This document shows, one piece after another, positions 33,262-44,425 of a stretch of DNA of 64,000 nt; the first letter of the stretch is position 1, and each line of letters starts with the position of its first letter. The notes under the pieces are model-generated. The model was not told where the DNA came from. It was given only the letters and a program-made list of their open reading frames with translations, and ran no database searches. Position numbers and translations under genes: made by a program. The stretch is from Lacrimispora sphenoides (GTDB lineage: Bacteria > Bacillota > Clostridia > Lachnospirales > Lachnospiraceae), in assembly GCF_900105215.1 (NCBI RefSeq), contig NZ_FOIP01000001.1, positions 620,001-684,000 on the forward strand, in the 5' to 3' direction.

Positions 33262-34584
33262 CTAATCGTTTAAAAACCCTTTATAATAGCGCACAAGCAT
33301 CTGAGATTCAATCGCCTTCAACGTCTCTAAGACTACACTGACGATGATGATTAAAGATGTACCTCCAAAGGATAAACGGCTTACATTAAATAAACCGGAA
33401 ACCATGATCGGAATAATACAGATGATCGTCAAGCCGCATGCGCCTATAAATACGATATAGTTCAAAATGGAATTGAGATAATCACTGGTTGGTTTTCCTG
33501 GACGGATGCCCGGGATAAAGCCACCGGACTTTTTCATGTTATTCGCAACTTCAAGCGGGTTAAACGTAATTGATGTATAAAAATAAGCGAACACAATGAT
33601 AAGAGCCACGTAGACGAGCATACCGATGGTATATAACGGTCTTTCCGGTTTAAACCAGCTTGAAGAATTCAGTGCCGATAAAATGTGGCCTCCAATGCTG
33701 TTGTAGTTAATATTGGCCCCAAAGAACTGGGAAATCACTACCGGGAACGACATAATGGAGGAAGCGAAGATAACCGGGATAACGCCGGCTGTATTCACCT
33801 TTAACGGAATGTTGGTGGCTTGACCGCCGACCATCTTCCGTCCCTGCATCTTTTTCGAATACTGAACAGGAATTCTTCTCTCACCATTCTGAAGGATAAC
33901 AACAAATATTACAATCGCTGCGATAACAGCAACGATAATAATGGCTGCAATTGCAGCTACGGCAACCGATTTTCCAGACATGAATCTGGTATATAAGGTT
34001 GACATATCCGAAGGAAAGCTGGAAATGATGTTAAAGGTCAAAACAATGGATATACCATTTCCCACACCTTTTTCCGTAATTCGCTCACCGATCCACATCA
34101 GAAGAGCACTTCCTGCAGTCATAGTTGCAACAGCAATAATAATACTTAATACATTAAATTCTCTTAACAGCCCCTGGCCGCCGAATCCAATCGCCATAGC
34201 GACGGACTCGATTAAAGCCAGACCAACTGTTACGTAACGGGTGTATTCTGCAATCTTCTTTCTGCCATCTTCCCCATCCCGCTGCATTTCCTCAAGCTTT
34301 GGAATCGCTATGGTTAAAAGCTGCATGATGATGGAAGATGTGATGTAAGGGGTAATGCTTAAGGCAAATACGGACATATTGGTAAAAGAGCTACCAGTCA
34401 TTGCGTTGAAAAATCCAAACGCATCGTTATTCTGCCGAGCAAAAAAATCTTTAAAAAAGCTTGTTTCAACTCCTGGAATCGGCAATTGAGAACCGATTCT
34501 AGTAACCACCAGCATCATGAATGTAAAGATAAGTTTCTTTCTTACATCCTTGATCTTGAATGCATTACGGAGTGTTTTTAACAT
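33262..34584 (-). CDS. secY: preprotein translocase subunit SecY
   Basis: 440 residues with ten membrane helices, the channel-forming subunit of the Sec translocon. It starts LRNAFKIKDVRKKLIFTFMMLVVTRIGSQLPIPGV and has the plug region (FFNAMTGSSFTNMSVFALSITPYIT) and the conserved cytoplasmic loops that bind SecA and the ribosome (QNGERRIPVQYSKK, and NPLEVANNMKKSGGFIPGIRPGKPT). It follows rplO by one base, with GCGAGGTGATCTAAT before the ATG. Confidence 0.97.
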   Translation of the reverse strand: MLKTLRNAFKIKDVRKKLIFTFMMLVVTRIGSQLPIPGVETSFFKDFFARQNNDAFGFFNAMTGSSFTNMSVFALSITPYITSSIIMQLLTIAIPKLEEMQRDGEDGRKKIAEYTRYVTVGLALIESVAMAIGFGGQGLLREFNVLSIIIAVATMTAGSALLMWIGERITEKGVGNGISIVLTFNIISSFPSDMSTLYTRFMSGKSVAVAAIAAIIIVAVIAAIVIFVVILQNGERRIPVQYSKKMQGRKMVGGQATNIPLKVNTAGVIPVIFASSIMSFPVVISQFFGANINYNSIGGHILSALNSSSWFKPERPLYTIGMLVYVALIIVFAYFYTSITFNPLEVANNMKKSGGFIPGIRPGKPTSDYLNSILNYIVFIGACGLTIICIIPIMVSGLFNVSRLSFGGTSLIIIVSVVLETLKAIESQMLVRYYKGFLND

Positions 34585-34585
34585 A

Positions 34586-35026
34586 TTAGATCACCTCGCA
34601 GGTTCCACCTAAAGCCTCGATTTTGGTTTTTGCGCCTTCGCTGAAAGCATCTACCTTTACTGTAAGCTTTTTGGTTAATTCTCCATTTCCAAGGATCTTA
34701 ACACCGTCACGCGGATTCTTAACGATACCGCTCTCTAACAAAGTTTCAACAGTAACAACTGTACCATTGTCAAAACACTCTAAAGCGCCTACATTGATAC
34801 CGATAATAATTTTAGTATTTCTATTGGTAAAGCCTCTCTTAGGAATACGTCTGTATAAAGGCATCTGACCACCTTCAAAACCTGGTCTAGTTGCACCGGA
34901 ACGTGCTTTCTGTCCTTTATGACCCTTACCTGCTGTCTTGCCGTTTCCTGAACCATGACCGCGGCCTCTTCTGAAGTTGTCGCTGTGTTTGGAACCTAAC
35001 GCAGGCTGTAAATTTGATAAATCCAT
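34586..35026 (-). CDS. rplO: 50S ribosomal protein L15
   Basis: 146 residues. The glycine- and arginine-rich N-terminal part ([25 protein letters not shown]) and the C-terminal globular part are standard. L15 is a late 50S assembly protein. The start at 35026 (MDLSNLQPA) is eight bases after AGGAGG; a GTG at 35035 abuts the ribosome binding site and is unlikely to be used. Confidence 0.96.
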   Translation of the reverse strand: MDLSNLQPALGSKHSDNFRRGRGHGSGNGKTAGKGHKGQKARSGATRPGFEGGQMPLYRRIPKRGFTNRNTKIIIGINVGALECFDNGTVVTVETLLESGIVKNPRDGVKILGNGELTKKLTVKVDAFSEGAKTKIEALGGTCEVI

Positions 35027-35052
35027 CGCTTGCACCTCCTTACTGTATTCTC

Positions 35053-35235
35053 TTAAATCTCTTCAACTTTTACTAAATGACGCACGTTTGCGATCATACC
35101 TCTAACCGCGTTATTATCCGGCATCTCAACTGTTTTATGAAGCTTCTTTAAGCCTAATGCTAAAACGGTTGCTTTATGCTTCGGAACTGCGCCGATCGGG
35201 GATTTCACCAATGTGATTTTTAATTTATCTGCCAT
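35053..35235 (-). CDS. rpmD: 50S ribosomal protein L30
   Basis: 60 residues: [30 protein letters not shown] and the ending [10 protein letters not shown] are the family pattern. The second ATG (35235) is chosen because GGAGG is eight bases upstream; the first ATG is only two bases from it. It sits between rpsE and rplO as usual. Confidence 0.95.
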   Translation of the reverse strand: MADKLKITLVKSPIGAVPKHKATVLALGLKKLHKTVEMPDNNAVRGMIANVRHLVKVEEI

Positions 35236-35248
35236 TTTCATATCCTCC

Positions 35249-35758
35249 TTAGCCTAAAATCTCTTCTACAGATTTACCGCGAAGCTTTGCAACTTCCTCA
35301 GGAGTTTTTAAACGGGTTAATCCCTCAATTGTAGCTAAAACTACATTGGTCTTATTATTAGAACCTAAGGACTTAGAATGGATATTCTTAATACCTGCAA
35401 GTTCTAAAACCGCACGTGCAGGACCTCCTGCAATAACTCCTGTACCTTCATTAGCTCTCTTAAGAAGTACAGATGCACTTCCGAATTTTCCGATTAAGTC
35501 ATGAGGAATACTTTTGTTCTCATCGATAGGAATAGCAACCATATTCTTAACAGCAGCCTCTTTTCCTTTACGGATTGCTTCTGGAACTTCACCGGCTTTG
35601 CCAAGACCCGCACCTACGTGGCCATTGCCATCACCTACGACTACTAAAGCAGAGAATCTCATGGTACGTCCACCCTTAACGGTTTTAGATACGCGCTTGA
35701 TAGCAACTACTCTGTCGTTTAATTCTAACTGATTTGCATCAAAAATTGTACGTTTCAC
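35249..35758 (-). CDS. rpsE: 30S ribosomal protein S5
   Basis: 169 residues. The N-terminal RNA-binding domain has [41 protein letters not shown], and the C-terminal domain ends in [17 protein letters not shown]5 acts in decoding accuracy. Translation begins at GTG (35758), preceded by GAGGAGAATGACAGC. Confidence 0.97.
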   Translation of the reverse strand: MKRTIFDANQLELNDRVVAIKRVSKTVKGGRTMRFSALVVVGDGNGHVGAGLGKAGEVPEAIRKGKEAAVKNMVAIPIDENKSIPHDLIGKFGSASVLLKRANEGTGVIAGGPARAVLELAGIKNIHSKSLGSNNKTNVVLATIEGLTRLKTPEEVAKLRGKSVEEILG

Positions 35759-35778
35759 GCTGTCATTCTCCTCTCTAC

Positions 35779-36147
35779 TTAGAATTCCAGACCAGCTTCT
35801 CTGGCTGCGTCTGCTAATGCCTGAATCTTACCATGATATATAAAACCGCCTCTGTCAAAGACAACTCCCTTAATTCCTTTTTCAAGGGCTCTCTTTGCTA
35901 CTACGGTACCTACATATGCTGCAGCATCAACGTTGTTAGTTTTCTCTAATTCTGCCTTTACTTCTTTTTCTACTGTAGAAGCAGCGACTAAAGTCTTACC
36001 AACTGTATCGTCAATAATTTGAGCATACACATGATTATTGCTTCTAAACACAGCTAAACGCGGTCTTTCTGCAGTGCCTGCAAAACGGTTACGTATTCTG
36101 TTGTGCTTTTTAACGCGAACTTCGCTTCTTGACTGTTTGCTAACCAT
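35779..36147 (-). CDS. rplR: 50S ribosomal protein L18
   Basis: 122 residues. A basic N-terminus ([35 protein letters not shown]) binds 5S rRNA, and the tail [29 protein letters not shown] is the family ending. It lies between rplF and rpsE in the standard spc order. Confidence 0.97.
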   Translation of the reverse strand: MVSKQSRSEVRVKKHNRIRNRFAGTAERPRLAVFRSNNHVYAQIIDDTVGKTLVAASTVEKEVKAELEKTNNVDAAAYVGTVVAKRALEKGIKGVVFDRGGFIYHGKIQALADAAREAGLEF

Positions 36148-36164
36148 CTTTACACTCTCCTTAA

Positions 36165-36707
36165 TTATTTCTTACCAGTCTTACCAACTTTACGTCTGAT
36201 AACTTCGTCAGCATACTTGATACCCTTGCCCTTATACGGTTCAGGTCTTCTCTTATCTCTGATTTCAGCAGCGTACTGGCCAACTTTTTCTTTATCGATA
36301 CCTTTAATAATGATGACGTTCTGGCCTTCCATGGTAGCTTCGATACCTTCAGGATCTTCCATTTCTACCGGGTGGGAATAGCCAAGAGAAAGAACCAGCT
36401 TCTTGCCCTGCTTCTGTGCTCTGTAACCAACACCATTGATTTCCAGCTTCTTCTCATAGCCGTTAGTAACACCAACAACCATGTTGTTTACTAATGTTCT
36501 TGTCAGACCGTGTAAAGATTTCATCTTCTTTAAATCGTTCGGTCTTGAAACAACGATATGACCATCTTCTTCTTTGATTGTCATCTCAGATGGTAACACT
36601 CTTTCAAGAGTTCCCTTAGGACCTTTTACAGTCACTTTATTATTTTCTGCGATTGTAACAGTTACGCCTGCCGGAATCGCGATAGGCATTCTTCCTATAC
36701 GTGACAT
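36165..36707 (-). CDS. rplF: 50S ribosomal protein L6
   Basis: 180 residues with two repeated beta-alpha domains; the second carries the conserved [24 protein letters not shown] end near the sarcin-ricin loop. The N-terminus [19 protein letters not shown] is standard. GGAGGTAAACGGC precedes the ATG. Confidence 0.97.
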   Translation of the reverse strand: MSRIGRMPIAIPAGVTVTIAENNKVTVKGPKGTLERVLPSEMTIKEEDGHIVVSRPNDLKKMKSLHGLTRTLVNNMVVGVTNGYEKKLEINGVGYRAQKQGKKLVLSLGYSHPVEMEDPEGIEATMEGQNVIIIKGIDKEKVGQYAAEIRDKRRPEPYKGKGIKYADEVIRRKVGKTGKK

Positions 36708-36774
36708 GCCGTTTACCTCCTTAAATTTTCGGAAGAAGCTCTGCGCTTCTTCTGTTTTCAGATGCTTCTCTTAA

Positions 36775-37176
36775 TTACCAAACAAATGCCAGTACTTCTC
36801 CGCCGATGCCAATGGTACGTGCATCTTTATCGGTAATAACGCCCTGGTTTGTGGAGATGATAGCAGTTCCTAAACCGCCAAGTACTTTTGGTAACTCTTC
36901 CTTGTTTGCGTATACACGTAAACCAGGCTTGGAGATTCTCTTAATTCCTGTAATGATTTTCTCATTTTTATCTTTACCGTATTTTAAGGTGATCCGGATT
37001 GTCTGGAATGCACCGTCTTCTACGAGATCGTATTTCTTAATGTAGCCCTCTTTTACAAGGATATCAGCAATAGCTAATTTCATCTTAGATGAAGGTACAT
37101 CTACTGTATCATGTTTTGCAGTATTTGCATTACGGATTCTTGTAAGCATATCTGCGATTGGATCGCTCATAGTCAT
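36775..37176 (-). CDS. rpsH: 30S ribosomal protein S8
   Basis: 133 residues. It starts [18 protein letters not shown] and has the C-terminal 16S-binding loop [27 protein letters not shown]8 binds helix 21 of 16S rRNA and regulates the spc operon in many bacteria. GGAGGCAATTTCAAA precedes the first ATG; a second ATG two codons on is also possible. Confidence 0.97.
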   Translation of the reverse strand: MTMSDPIADMLTRIRNANTAKHDTVDVPSSKMKLAIADILVKEGYIKKYDLVEDGAFQTIRITLKYGKDKNEKIITGIKRISKPGLRVYANKEELPKVLGGLGTAIISTNQGVITDKDARTIGIGGEVLAFVW

Positions 37177-37200
37177 TTTGAAATTGCCTCCTTCCTTATT

Positions 37201-37386
37201 TTACCAGCTTGCTTTTTTAACGCCTGGGATCTGGCCCTTGTATGCTAATTCACGGAAGCAGATTCTGCAGATTCCGTATTTTCTCAAATAAGCATGTGGA
37301 CGACCACAGATTCTGCAACGATTGTATTCTCTTGAGGAGAACTTTGCAGGTCTCTGCTGTTTGATCTTCATTGAAGTCTTAGCCAT
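37201..37386 (-). CDS. rpsN: 30S ribosomal protein S14, zinc (type Z) form
   Basis: 61 residues, the short zinc-dependent form. Four cysteines in two CxxC knuckles ([20 protein letters not shown]) bind zinc. Zinc-free relatives are about 90-100 residues. It sits between rplE and rpsH, with GGAGGAATAATCC before the ATG. Confidence 0.97.
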   Translation of the reverse strand: MAKTSMKIKQQRPAKFSSREYNRCRICGRPHAYLRKYGICRICFRELAYKGQIPGVKKASW

Positions 37387-37401
37387 GGATTATTCCTCCT
37401 A

Positions 37402-37941
37402 CTATTTTGCAAATGGCATATTGAATAATGTCAAAAGTTCACGGGCTTCTTCGTCTGTCTTAGCGGTAGTAACGAAAATAACGTCCATACCTCTTACCTT
37501 GTCAACTTTATCGTACTCAATTTCAGGGAAAATAAGCTGTTCCTTGATACCAAGAGCATAGTTCCCTCTGCCGTCAAATGCATTAGGATTTACTCCTCTG
37601 AAGTCACGTACACGAGGAAGTGCAAGGTTGATCAGGCGGTCAGCAAATTCATACATTCTCTCACCGCGTAAAGTTACTTTACATCCGATCGCCATACCTT
37701 CTCTGAGCTTGAAGTTAGCAATTGATTTTTTAGCCTTTGTTAAAACTGCCTTCTGACCGGAGATGATTTCTAAATCTCTTACTGCAGAGTCTAAAATCTT
37801 GGCATTTTCCTTTGCTTCACCAATACCCATATTGATGACAATCTTATTTAACTTTGGCACTTCCATGTTGTTCTTATATCCAAATTTCTTGACCATACCT
37901 TCTACGATCTCTGTCTGGTATATCTCTTTTAATCTAGCCAA
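37402..37941 (-). CDS. rplE: 50S ribosomal protein L5
   Basis: 179 residues. Contains [39 protein letters not shown] and [35 protein letters not shown]5 contacts 5S rRNA and P-site tRNA. Translation starts at TTG (37941), with GGAGGAATAAAAA immediately upstream. Confidence 0.97.
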   Translation of the reverse strand: MARLKEIYQTEIVEGMVKKFGYKNNMEVPKLNKIVINMGIGEAKENAKILDSAVRDLEIISGQKAVLTKAKKSIANFKLREGMAIGCKVTLRGERMYEFADRLINLALPRVRDFRGVNPNAFDGRGNYALGIKEQLIFPEIEYDKVDKVRGMDVIFVTTAKTDEEARELLTLFNMPFAK

Positions 37942-37962
37942 TTTTTATTCCTCCTCTCCGAA

Positions 37963-38268
37963 TTAGTCAATTACTTTACCGGTTGCCTTTGCAACACGGA
38001 CCTTTTTGCCGTCTTTAACTTCAAAGCCAACTCTGGTTGCTTTTCCGTCAACAACAAGCATAATGTTGGAGATATCAAGTGCAGCTTCTTTCTGTACGAT
38101 ACCACCCTGTGGATTGCCTGCGCCTGGTTTCACATGCTTTGTAATCATGTTAACGCCTTCCACTACCACTTTGCTGTTCTTCGTATCTACGTGAAGAACT
38201 TTGCCCTGTTTGTCTTTATCTTTTCCTGCGATAACCTTTACCAGGTCGTCTCTTTTAATTTTATGCAC
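37963..38268 (-). CDS. rplX: 50S ribosomal protein L24
   Basis: 101 residues with the N-terminal KOW motif (KIKRDDLVKVIAGKDKDKQGKVLHVD), followed by NMITKHVKPGAGNPQGGIVQKEAALDISN. L24 starts 50S assembly near the tunnel exit. The start codon is GTG (38268), preceded by GGAGGTGTCGGACT. Confidence 0.96.
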   Translation of the reverse strand: MHKIKRDDLVKVIAGKDKDKQGKVLHVDTKNSKVVVEGVNMITKHVKPGAGNPQGGIVQKEAALDISNIMLVVDGKATRVGFEVKDGKKVRVAKATGKVID

Positions 38269-38282
38269 AGTCCGACACCTCC

Positions 38283-38651
38283 TTATAATACTTCGGGAGC
38301 TAAGGAAACAATTTTCATGAACTGTTTCTCTCTTAACTCTCTGGCAACCGGCCCAAAGATACGAGTTCCTTTTGGAGTCTTGTCATCTTTGATAATTACG
38401 GCAGCATTCTCATCGAACTTGATATAAGAACCGTCTTTGCGGCGTGCGCCCTTAACGGTGCGTACAACTACGGCCTTAACAACGTCGCCTTTCTTCACAA
38501 CACCACCAGGCGTTGCATCTTTTACGCTGGCAACGATAACATCACCAATATTAGCATATCTTCTTGTAGAGCCGCCCATAACACGGATACAAAGAATCTC
38601 TTTTGCACCGGTATTGTCGGCAACCCTTAATCTGGTTTCCTGCTGAATCAT
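38283..38651 (-). CDS. rplN: 50S ribosomal protein L14
   Basis: 122 residues. [28 protein letters not shown] and the ending [18 protein letters not shown] are the exact family pattern. L14 forms an intersubunit bridge and binds the silencing factor RsfS. GGAAGGAGTAACAGGT precedes the ATG. Confidence 0.97.
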   Translation of the reverse strand: MIQQETRLRVADNTGAKEILCIRVMGGSTRRYANIGDVIVASVKDATPGGVVKKGDVVKAVVVRTVKGARRKDGSYIKFDENAAVIIKDDKTPKGTRIFGPVARELREKQFMKIVSLAPEVL

Positions 38652-38677
38652 ACCTGTTACTCCTTCCTGGAAATAAA

Positions 38678-38932
38678 TTATTTCGCTCTTTCGATAACCT
38701 CAACAAGTCTCCATCTCTTGTCTTTGGACAGCGGTCTTGTTTCCATTACTCTTACTGTATCGCCCATGTTGCAGTCGTTGTTCTCGTCATGAGCTTTTAA
38801 TTTATACGTTCTTTTTACGATCTTGCCGTATAAAGGATGTTCTACATGGTCTTCAATAGCCACAACGATGGTCTTATCCATCTTGCTGCTTACAACCTTA
38901 CCAGTACGGGTTTTTCTTAAATTTCTATCCAC
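38678..38932 (-). CDS. rpsQ: 30S ribosomal protein S17
   Basis: 84 residues with an OB-fold: [33 protein letters not shown], then [28 protein letters not shown]. It starts at GTG (38932), with GGAGAATACCGAAC upstream. The 93-bp gap to rpmC carries an ACACAC-GAG-TGTGTG-type hairpin. Confidence 0.96.
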   Translation of the reverse strand: MDRNLRKTRTGKVVSSKMDKTIVVAIEDHVEHPLYGKIVKRTYKLKAHDENNDCNMGDTVRVMETRPLSKDKRWRLVEVIERAK

Positions 38933-39025
38933 GTTCGGTATTCTCCTTTCGAGTTTTGGCCCTGGCGGCCCAATCTATAAGTTTACACACACTCGTGTGT
39001 GTCATGCTTTTTAAAAAACTGCAAC

Positions 39026-39238
39026 TTAAGCTAATTTAGCCTTCTCAGTTATAACAGTCTGAATTCTGGCAATGTTCTTGCGAACCTCTTTGATCCTGCT
39101 TGTGTTATCAAGCTGGTTGGTCGCGTTCTGGAACCTTAAGTTGAAAAGTTCTTTCTTTGCAGCTACTAATTCTACATTCAGTTCTGCAGCTGATTTTCCT
39201 TTTAATTCTTCAACATACTTATCAATTTTCACTGTCAT
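39026..39238 (-). CDS. rpmC: 50S ribosomal protein L29
   Basis: 70 residues forming the two-helix hairpin typical of L29: [30 protein letters not shown], then [18 protein letters not shown]. The ATG overlaps the rplP stop (ATGA). A GTG two codons later (MKIDKY-like start) has better ribosome-binding-site spacing and is an alternative. Confidence 0.95.
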   Translation of the reverse strand: MTVKIDKYVEELKGKSAAELNVELVAAKKELFNLRFQNATNQLDNTSRIKEVRKNIARIQTVITEKAKLA

Positions 39239-39660
39239 TCACCGCCTTCTAAATCTGCTTTAGCAGCAATCTTACACTTGCACGGTAACTTATGCATAGC
39301 AAGGCGTAAAGCTTCACGTGCTAATTCTTCAGGTACTCCAGCGATTTCGAATAATACACGGCCTGGTTTTACTACTGCTACCCAGTATTCCAGAGCGCCC
39401 TTACCGGAACCCATACGGGTTTCTGCTGGCTTTGCTGTTACAGGTTTATCCGGAAAAATCTTGATCCAGACTTTACCGCCACGCTTGATGTAACGGGTCA
39501 TGGCAACACGGGCTGCCTCGATCTGGTTGGATTTAATCCAGCATGGTTCCATGGAAACTAAACCAAACTCGCCGTTGCTGATAGTATTGCCTCTTAACGC
39601 TTTACCAGCCATGGATCCACGGAACTGTTTACGACGTTTAACTCTTTTAGGCATTAACAT
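39235..39660 (-). CDS. rplP: 50S ribosomal protein L16
   Basis: 141 residues. It starts with the family's canonical [15 protein letters not shown] and contains [17 protein letters not shown] sequence ([28 protein letters not shown]). L16 organises the A-site tRNA elbow region. The stop of rpsC overlaps the start (TAATG), so translation is coupled. Confidence 0.97.
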   Translation of the reverse strand: MLMPKRVKRRKQFRGSMAGKALRGNTISNGEFGLVSMEPCWIKSNQIEAARVAMTRYIKRGGKVWIKIFPDKPVTAKPAETRMGSGKGALEYWVAVVKPGRVLFEIAGVPEELAREALRLAMHKLPCKCKIAAKADLEGGE

Positions 39661-40316
39661 TATTTTCCGCTCCCTTCCTTGTTTCCTTTAGTTGGAAGTA
39701 TTTCGCCATTGTAGATCCATACCTTAACACCGATCTTACCGAAGGTTGTATCTGCTTCAGCGAAACCATAGTCAATATCTGCTCTGAGTGTCTGTAACGG
39801 AATGGTTCCTTCGCTATAGAACTCGGTACGAGCCATATCAGCACCGCCAAGACGTCCTGCAACTGCAGTTTTGATGCCCTTTATTCCAGACTTCATGGAA
39901 CGACCCATGGTGGACTTCATAGCCCGGCGGAAGGATACACGGTTCTCTAACTGCTGTGCGATGGATTCAGCTACTAACTGAGCATCTTTATCAGGTCTTT
40001 TGATTTCCTTGATGTCAACAAATAACTTTTTATCTGTAAGCTTTTGAGCTTCAGCTTTTAATTTCTCGATCTCAGATCCACCCTTACCGATAACAACACC
40101 TGGCTTCGCTGTATGAATCGTAATTTTCACGCGGTCAGATGCTCTCTCAATTTCTATATCAGAAATGCCGGCGCTGTATAATCTTTTCTTAAGGAACTTT
40201 CTGATCGCATAATCTTCTACCAGGTTATCTGCGAAATCAGCTTCAGCATACCATTTTGAGTTCCAGTCTTTAATAACACCGACTCTTAAGCCGTGTGGAT
40301 TAACTTTCTGTCCCAT
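39660..40316 (-). CDS. rpsC: 30S ribosomal protein S3
   Basis: 218 residues: N-terminal [24 protein letters not shown], the KH domain with [17 protein letters not shown] (GxxG loop), and the C-terminal S3 domain with [33 protein letters not shown]. It helps form the mRNA entry tunnel and helicase. GGAGGCAAATA precedes the ATG. Confidence 0.97.
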   Translation of the reverse strand: MGQKVNPHGLRVGVIKDWNSKWYAEADFADNLVEDYAIRKFLKKRLYSAGISDIEIERASDRVKITIHTAKPGVVIGKGGSEIEKLKAEAQKLTDKKLFVDIKEIKRPDKDAQLVAESIAQQLENRVSFRRAMKSTMGRSMKSGIKGIKTAVAGRLGGADMARTEFYSEGTIPLQTLRADIDYGFAEADTTFGKIGVKVWIYNGEILPTKGNKEGSGK

Positions 40317-40327
40317 TATTTGCCTCC

Positions 40328-40714
40328 TTATCTTTCATTAAGCACGACGGTGATGTGGCTCATTCTCTTCTCGATCCTGTAAGCGCGGCCCTGTGCTCTC
40401 GGTTTTACTCTTTTCATTGTCGGTCCCTTGTTTGCAAAACATTCCTCTACATAAAGTTTTGCAGGGTCCATACCGTTGTTATTCTCAGCGTTAGCAAGTG
40501 CTGATTTTAATAACTTCTCTATTAAAGAAGAAGCATATCTGGGATTGTAAGTCACAATACCAAGTGCTGTCATAACATCTTTGCCTCTGATGGCATCTAA
40601 TACGAAGCATGCTTTCTGAACAGAAACCCTAGCATAGGATAACTTTGCTGATGGTCTGGTGTCCTTCACGGCATTTCTTTCTCTTTTAATCTGGCTTCTA
40701 TGTCCCTTAGCCAT
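40328..40714 (-). CDS. rplV: 50S ribosomal protein L22
   Basis: 128 residues. The family core is [25 protein letters not shown], and the extended beta-hairpin region [29 protein letters not shown] lines the exit tunnel, where macrolide-resistance changes arise. It lies between rpsS and rpsC in standard order. Confidence 0.97.
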   Translation of the reverse strand: MAKGHRSQIKRERNAVKDTRPSAKLSYARVSVQKACFVLDAIRGKDVMTALGIVTYNPRYASSLIEKLLKSALANAENNNGMDPAKLYVEECFANKGPTMKRVKPRAQGRAYRIEKRMSHITVVLNER

Positions 40715-40784
40715 TGGTGAATCCTCCTTTCAACTTAAACGCCCCTGGGAATCCGGAAGAATGCCCGGAGGAGTTTGTTTCTAT

Positions 40785-41066
40785 CTACTTACGGCCTGAT
40801 TTTTTCTCGTCCTTACCATGTCCTCTGTAGGTTCTTGTGGCAACGAATTCACCCAGTTTATGTCCAACCATATCTTCTGTAACATATACCGGAACGTGCT
40901 TTCTGCCATCGTGAACTGCAATTGTATGTCCAACCATCTGCGGGAAGATTGTAGAACGGCGAGACCAGGTCTTAATTACCTGTTTCTGTCCTGCTGCGTT
41001 CATAACATCTACTTTTTTCAGTAAATGAGCATCTGCAAATGGTCCTTTTTTAAGTGAGCGAGCCAT
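40785..41066 (-). CDS. rpsS: 30S ribosomal protein S19
   Basis: 93 residues: [62 protein letters not shown] and RTYRGH. S19 lies at the head of the 30S near S13. GGAGGTTAGAATCT precedes the ATG. Confidence 0.97.
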   Translation of the reverse strand: MARSLKKGPFADAHLLKKVDVMNAAGQKQVIKTWSRRSTIFPQMVGHTIAVHDGRKHVPVYVTEDMVGHKLGEFVATRTYRGHGKDEKKSGRK

Positions 41067-41085
41067 AGATTCTAACCTCCTTTAA

Positions 41086-41934
41086 TTATTTAACGGTCTT
41101 TCCATCTCTACTTCTAACGATCAGTCTGTTAGACTGTTTGTTTTTCTTTCTGGTCTTTAAGCCAAGTGCCGGTTTGCCCCATGGTGTACTTGGACCTGGG
41201 CGTCCGATACCGGTCTTGCCTTCACCACCGCCGTGAGGATGGTCATTCGGGTTCATAACAGAACCACGTACAGTGGGTCTGAAGCCCATGTGACGTTTTC
41301 TACCAGCTTTACCGATATTGATTAAGTTGTGATCTCCGTTGCCTACAACGCCGATGGTTGCTCTGCAGTTGATCGGAACCATTCTCATCTCACCGGAAGG
41401 TAAACGAAGAGTAGCATATTTGCCTTCTTTTGCCATTAACTGAGCAGAGTTTCCTGCGGAACGAACTAACTGTCCGCCTTTTCCTGGATAAAGCTCAATG
41501 TTATGAACCTGAGTACCAACCGGAATCTGGCTTAATGGTAAGCAGTTGCCGACTTTAGCTTCTGCCATCGCTCCGCTCATAACCTTCATGCCGTCTGTTA
41601 AACCAGCCGGAGCAAGGATATAAGCCTTTGTACCGTCTTCGTAGCAGATCAGCGCGATGTTGGAAGTTCTGTTTGGATCGTACTCGATACCGATAACAGT
41701 TGCTGCAATGCCGTCTTTGCTGTTTCTCTTAAAATCAATGATTCTATATTTTCTCTTAACGCCGCCTCCGCGATGTCTTACCGTGATCTTACCCTGGTTA
41801 TTACGGCCGGCTGTTTTATTGATTGTTTTGCTGATTAAGGACTTCTCAGGAGTTGACTTTGTGACTTCGCTGAAATCAGAACCAGTCATGTGTCTTCTGG
41901 AAGGGGTATATGGGTTATACTTTTTAATTCCCAT
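41086..41934 (-). CDS. rplB: 50S ribosomal protein L2
   Basis: 282 residues, slightly longer than the usual 275. It starts [18 protein letters not shown]. The C-terminal [22 protein letters not shown] contains the conserved His near the peptidyl transferase centre. The 168-bp gap to rplW upstream is longer than usual and carries two hairpins (a GCC-rich one and GTCCAAA-GAG-TTTGGAC). Confidence 0.97.
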   Translation of the reverse strand: MGIKKYNPYTPSRRHMTGSDFSEVTKSTPEKSLISKTINKTAGRNNQGKITVRHRGGGVKRKYRIIDFKRNSKDGIAATVIGIEYDPNRTSNIALICYEDGTKAYILAPAGLTDGMKVMSGAMAEAKVGNCLPLSQIPVGTQVHNIELYPGKGGQLVRSAGNSAQLMAKEGKYATLRLPSGEMRMVPINCRATIGVVGNGDHNLINIGKAGRKRHMGFRPTVRGSVMNPNDHPHGGGEGKTGIGRPGPSTPWGKPALGLKTRKKNKQSNRLIVRSRDGKTVK

Positions 41935-42102
41935 TATATTTCTCCTTTCTTCTTAATTGTCCAAACTCTTTGGACATAAAGGTATGCCAGTGCTTCAACG
42001 CCGCCTGGCGTATCTTAATTATCGTGATATAATGTTCATCACATAGGAAACTGAAAACCGTTTACGCCGGGTTTGAATAAATTCTCACCAAGCGTCCCGA
42101 TC

Positions 42103-42402
42103 TTACAGTCCTTCGAAGATTTCGATGTCTTTGCTGTCAGCTGTCAGTTGAACGATAGCTTTCTTTGTCTTAGAGGTCTTTCCAAAAGTCGTTCCTCTTC
42201 TTTTAGTCTTTCCATCTAAGTTCATGGTGTTCACGCTGGCAACCTTTGCACCTGGGAACATCTTTTCAACAGCTTCTTTGATCATAGCCTTATTAGCATC
42301 TGTGTGCACAATAAATGTGTACTTCTTGGACGCCATAGCGTTCATGCTCTTCTCAGTTACTACAGGCTTCTGGATTACGTCGTAATACTTAATATCTGCC
42401 AT
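42103..42402 (-). CDS. rplW: 50S ribosomal protein L23
   Basis: 99 residues: [44 protein letters not shown], then the tunnel loop [19 protein letters not shown]23 is the docking site for trigger factor and SRP. Its ATG overlaps the rplD stop (TAATG). Confidence 0.97.
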   Translation of the reverse strand: MADIKYYDVIQKPVVTEKSMNAMASKKYTFIVHTDANKAMIKEAVEKMFPGAKVASVNTMNLDGKTKRRGTTFGKTSKTKKAIVQLTADSKDIEIFEGL

Positions 42403-43022
42403 TATGCGTACACCTCCTCGATTGCTGCAACAGCAGTCTTGGTAGCAACAACTGTGTTGTACTTTAAGATATCGTATACGTTGATGGTGTTAGCAGAAGC
42501 AGTCTTAACAGCAGCGATGTTTCTTGCGCTCATTACTGCGTTAGCACTGTCGTCGCCAACAACTACAAGAGCTTTGGATACCTTTAAGTTATTTAAAACA
42601 GTCTGGAATTTCTTTGTCTTGATCTCATCAAACTTTAAGTCGTCAACAACAATGAACTTATTTTCATTCACTCTGCTGGTCAGAGCGGACTTAAGAGCAA
42701 GTCTTCTTTCCTTCTTGTTAAGTTTAATTGTATAGTCTCTTGGTGTAGGAGCAAATACAACTCCACCGCCTGTCCACTGAGGAGATCTTGTTGAACCCTG
42801 TCTTGCATGACCGGTTCCTTTCTGCTTCCACGGTTTTCTTCCGCCGCCAGATACTTCTGCACGTGTCTTTGCTTTCTGTGTGCCCTGGCGCTTATTTGCA
42901 AGCTGGCTTACGACTGCCATGTGAACGAGATGCTCATTTACATCTACACCGAACACTGCATCGTTTAACTCTACTGTGCCAACTTCTTTACCTTCCATAT
43001 TGTAAACAGATACGTTTGCCAT
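42402..43022 (-). CDS. rplD: 50S ribosomal protein L4
   Basis: 206 residues. It has the extended loop [39 protein letters not shown] that reaches the exit tunnel, and an alpha/beta core. In other bacteria L4 represses the S10 operon by binding the leader; a structured leader is present upstream of rpsJ here. The start at 43022 follows GGAGGATCACACAG; upstream in-frame codons have no ribosome binding site. Confidence 0.97.
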   Translation of the reverse strand: MANVSVYNMEGKEVGTVELNDAVFGVDVNEHLVHMAVVSQLANKRQGTQKAKTRAEVSGGGRKPWKQKGTGHARQGSTRSPQWTGGGVVFAPTPRDYTIKLNKKERRLALKSALTSRVNENKFIVVDDLKFDEIKTKKFQTVLNNLKVSKALVVVGDDSANAVMSARNIAAVKTASANTINVYDILKYNTVVATKTAVAAIEEVYA

Positions 43023-43051
43023 CTGTGTGATCCTCCTTTCTGATAAAAGCA

Positions 43052-43687
43052 TTAGTTAGATGCTTTTACTGTTTCCTTGATTGTTACTAAAGACTTCTTA
43101 GGTCCTGGTATAGCACCCTTAACTAAAATCAGGTTGTTTTCTGCATCAACCTTAACGATTTCAAGATTCTGGATTGTTACCTTCTTGTTACCCATCTGGC
43201 CAGGCATCTTTTTGCCCTTGAATACCTTGCTAGGGTCAGAAGCTGCACCGTTGGAACCAGCATGGCGGTGGAACTTGGAACCATGAGCCATAGGTCCTCT
43301 GGACTGTCCGTGTCTCTTAATAGCACCCTGGAAACCTTTACCTTTGGAGATTGCGGTTGCATCGATCTTGTCGCCTGCAGCGAAGATCTCAGCTTTGATT
43401 TCATCTTTTACAGAATACTGGTCAGCATTCTCAAGCTTAAACTCTCTTACGTATCTCTTGTAAGATACACCGGCCTTATCAAAATGGCCCTTAATTGGCT
43501 TGCTGACAAGCTTTTCTCTCTTATCAACGTAACCAACCTGTACTGCACTGTAACCATCGTTCTCAATAGTCTTAACCTGTGTTACTACACAAGGTCCTGC
43601 CTGAAGAACTGTTACCGGAGTTAAGACTCCGTTCTCATTGAAGATCTGTGTCATTCCGACTTTGGTAGCTAAAATACCCTTCTTCAT
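43052..43687 (-). CDS. rplC: 50S ribosomal protein L3
   Basis: 211 residues: [20 protein letters not shown] and [34 protein letters not shown], the loop near the peptidyl transferase centre that carries the methylated Gln in some species. CAGGAGGTAAAAAC precedes the ATG. A 190-bp gap separates it from rpsJ. Confidence 0.97.
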   Translation of the reverse strand: MKKGILATKVGMTQIFNENGVLTPVTVLQAGPCVVTQVKTIENDGYSAVQVGYVDKREKLVSKPIKGHFDKAGVSYKRYVREFKLENADQYSVKDEIKAEIFAAGDKIDATAISKGKGFQGAIKRHGQSRGPMAHGSKFHRHAGSNGAASDPSKVFKGKKMPGQMGNKKVTIQNLEIVKVDAENNLILVKGAIPGPKKSLVTIKETVKASN

Positions 43688-43877
43688 GTTTTTACCTCCT
43701 GTTTGTTAATTCTACAGCGGATTGCTTTCGCAATCATCCTAGAACAGTCCAATATACATGGAACACTATGACTCCGCCTGGCGGAGATGTTGATTCCTTA
43801 CAGGAAAAAGTGTTGCTTCTATATTAAAACCCTTCAGGACATGCATGGAACAATTTCCATAATGGTTCTGATGAAGA

Positions 43878-44195
43878 TTATTTATTCTTCATCTTGATAT
43901 CGATGTACACACCTGCCGGCATTTCCAGTCTGGACAATGCATCAACAGTCTTCTGGCTGGGTGTAATGATATCAATGAGTCTCTTATGCGTTCTCTGCTC
44001 GAACTGCTCTCTGGAATCTTTGTACTTATGAACCGCTCTTAAGATGGTTACCACTTCCTTCTTGGTTGGTAACGGCACCGGTCCACTCACTTTTGATCCT
44101 GTCTTTTTTACAGTGTCGATGATTTTGCCCGCAGACTGATCGACCAACTGATGATCATACGCTTTTAATGTGATTCTCATTACTTGACTTGCCAT
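43878..44195 (-). CDS. rpsJ: 30S ribosomal protein S10
   Basis: 105 residues ([19 protein letters not shown] onward, ending [14 protein letters not shown]), first gene of the S10 operon. S10 (NusE) also acts in antitermination. The start at 44195 follows GGAGGCGACTTTTTT; the open frame upstream lies in the structured leader and is rejected. It is not preceded by tuf or fusA as in many bacteria but by a secreted-protein gene. Confidence 0.96.
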   Translation of the reverse strand: MASQVMRITLKAYDHQLVDQSAGKIIDTVKKTGSKVSGPVPLPTKKEVVTILRAVHKYKDSREQFEQRTHKRLIDIITPSQKTVDALSRLEMPAGVYIDIKMKNK

Positions 44196-44419
44196 AAAAA
44201 AAGTCGCCTCCTTTTCGCACTTAGTAGAAGTACGACAAGCGGTGACTGTACACGTTCCCGTGTGTGTCATTAAAGACCCCACACTGACTTCCCATTTAAA
44301 TAAACAGGATTTTAAATTGTACAGTGACTTGTCGCCAGTTTCCTAACTTGACATTCGCTCCACGGAAAACCTGCTTATATAAGCAGCAACCTCACGCTTC
44401 ACAGCTATCATGCCACAGC
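44196..44419 (-). ncRNA. structured leader of the S10 operon
   Basis: A roughly 224-nt 5' leader. A long-range two-part stem CGACAAG/CTTGTCG (44344-44338 with 44239-44233) and CTGTAC/GTACAG (44334-44329 with 44251-44246) encloses an ACACG/CGTGT tetraloop-type hairpin (44250-44263). This is a likely autoregulatory site, for example for L4, as in other S10 operons; the ligand is inferred. Confidence 0.5.
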
Positions 44420-44425
44420 CTTTGT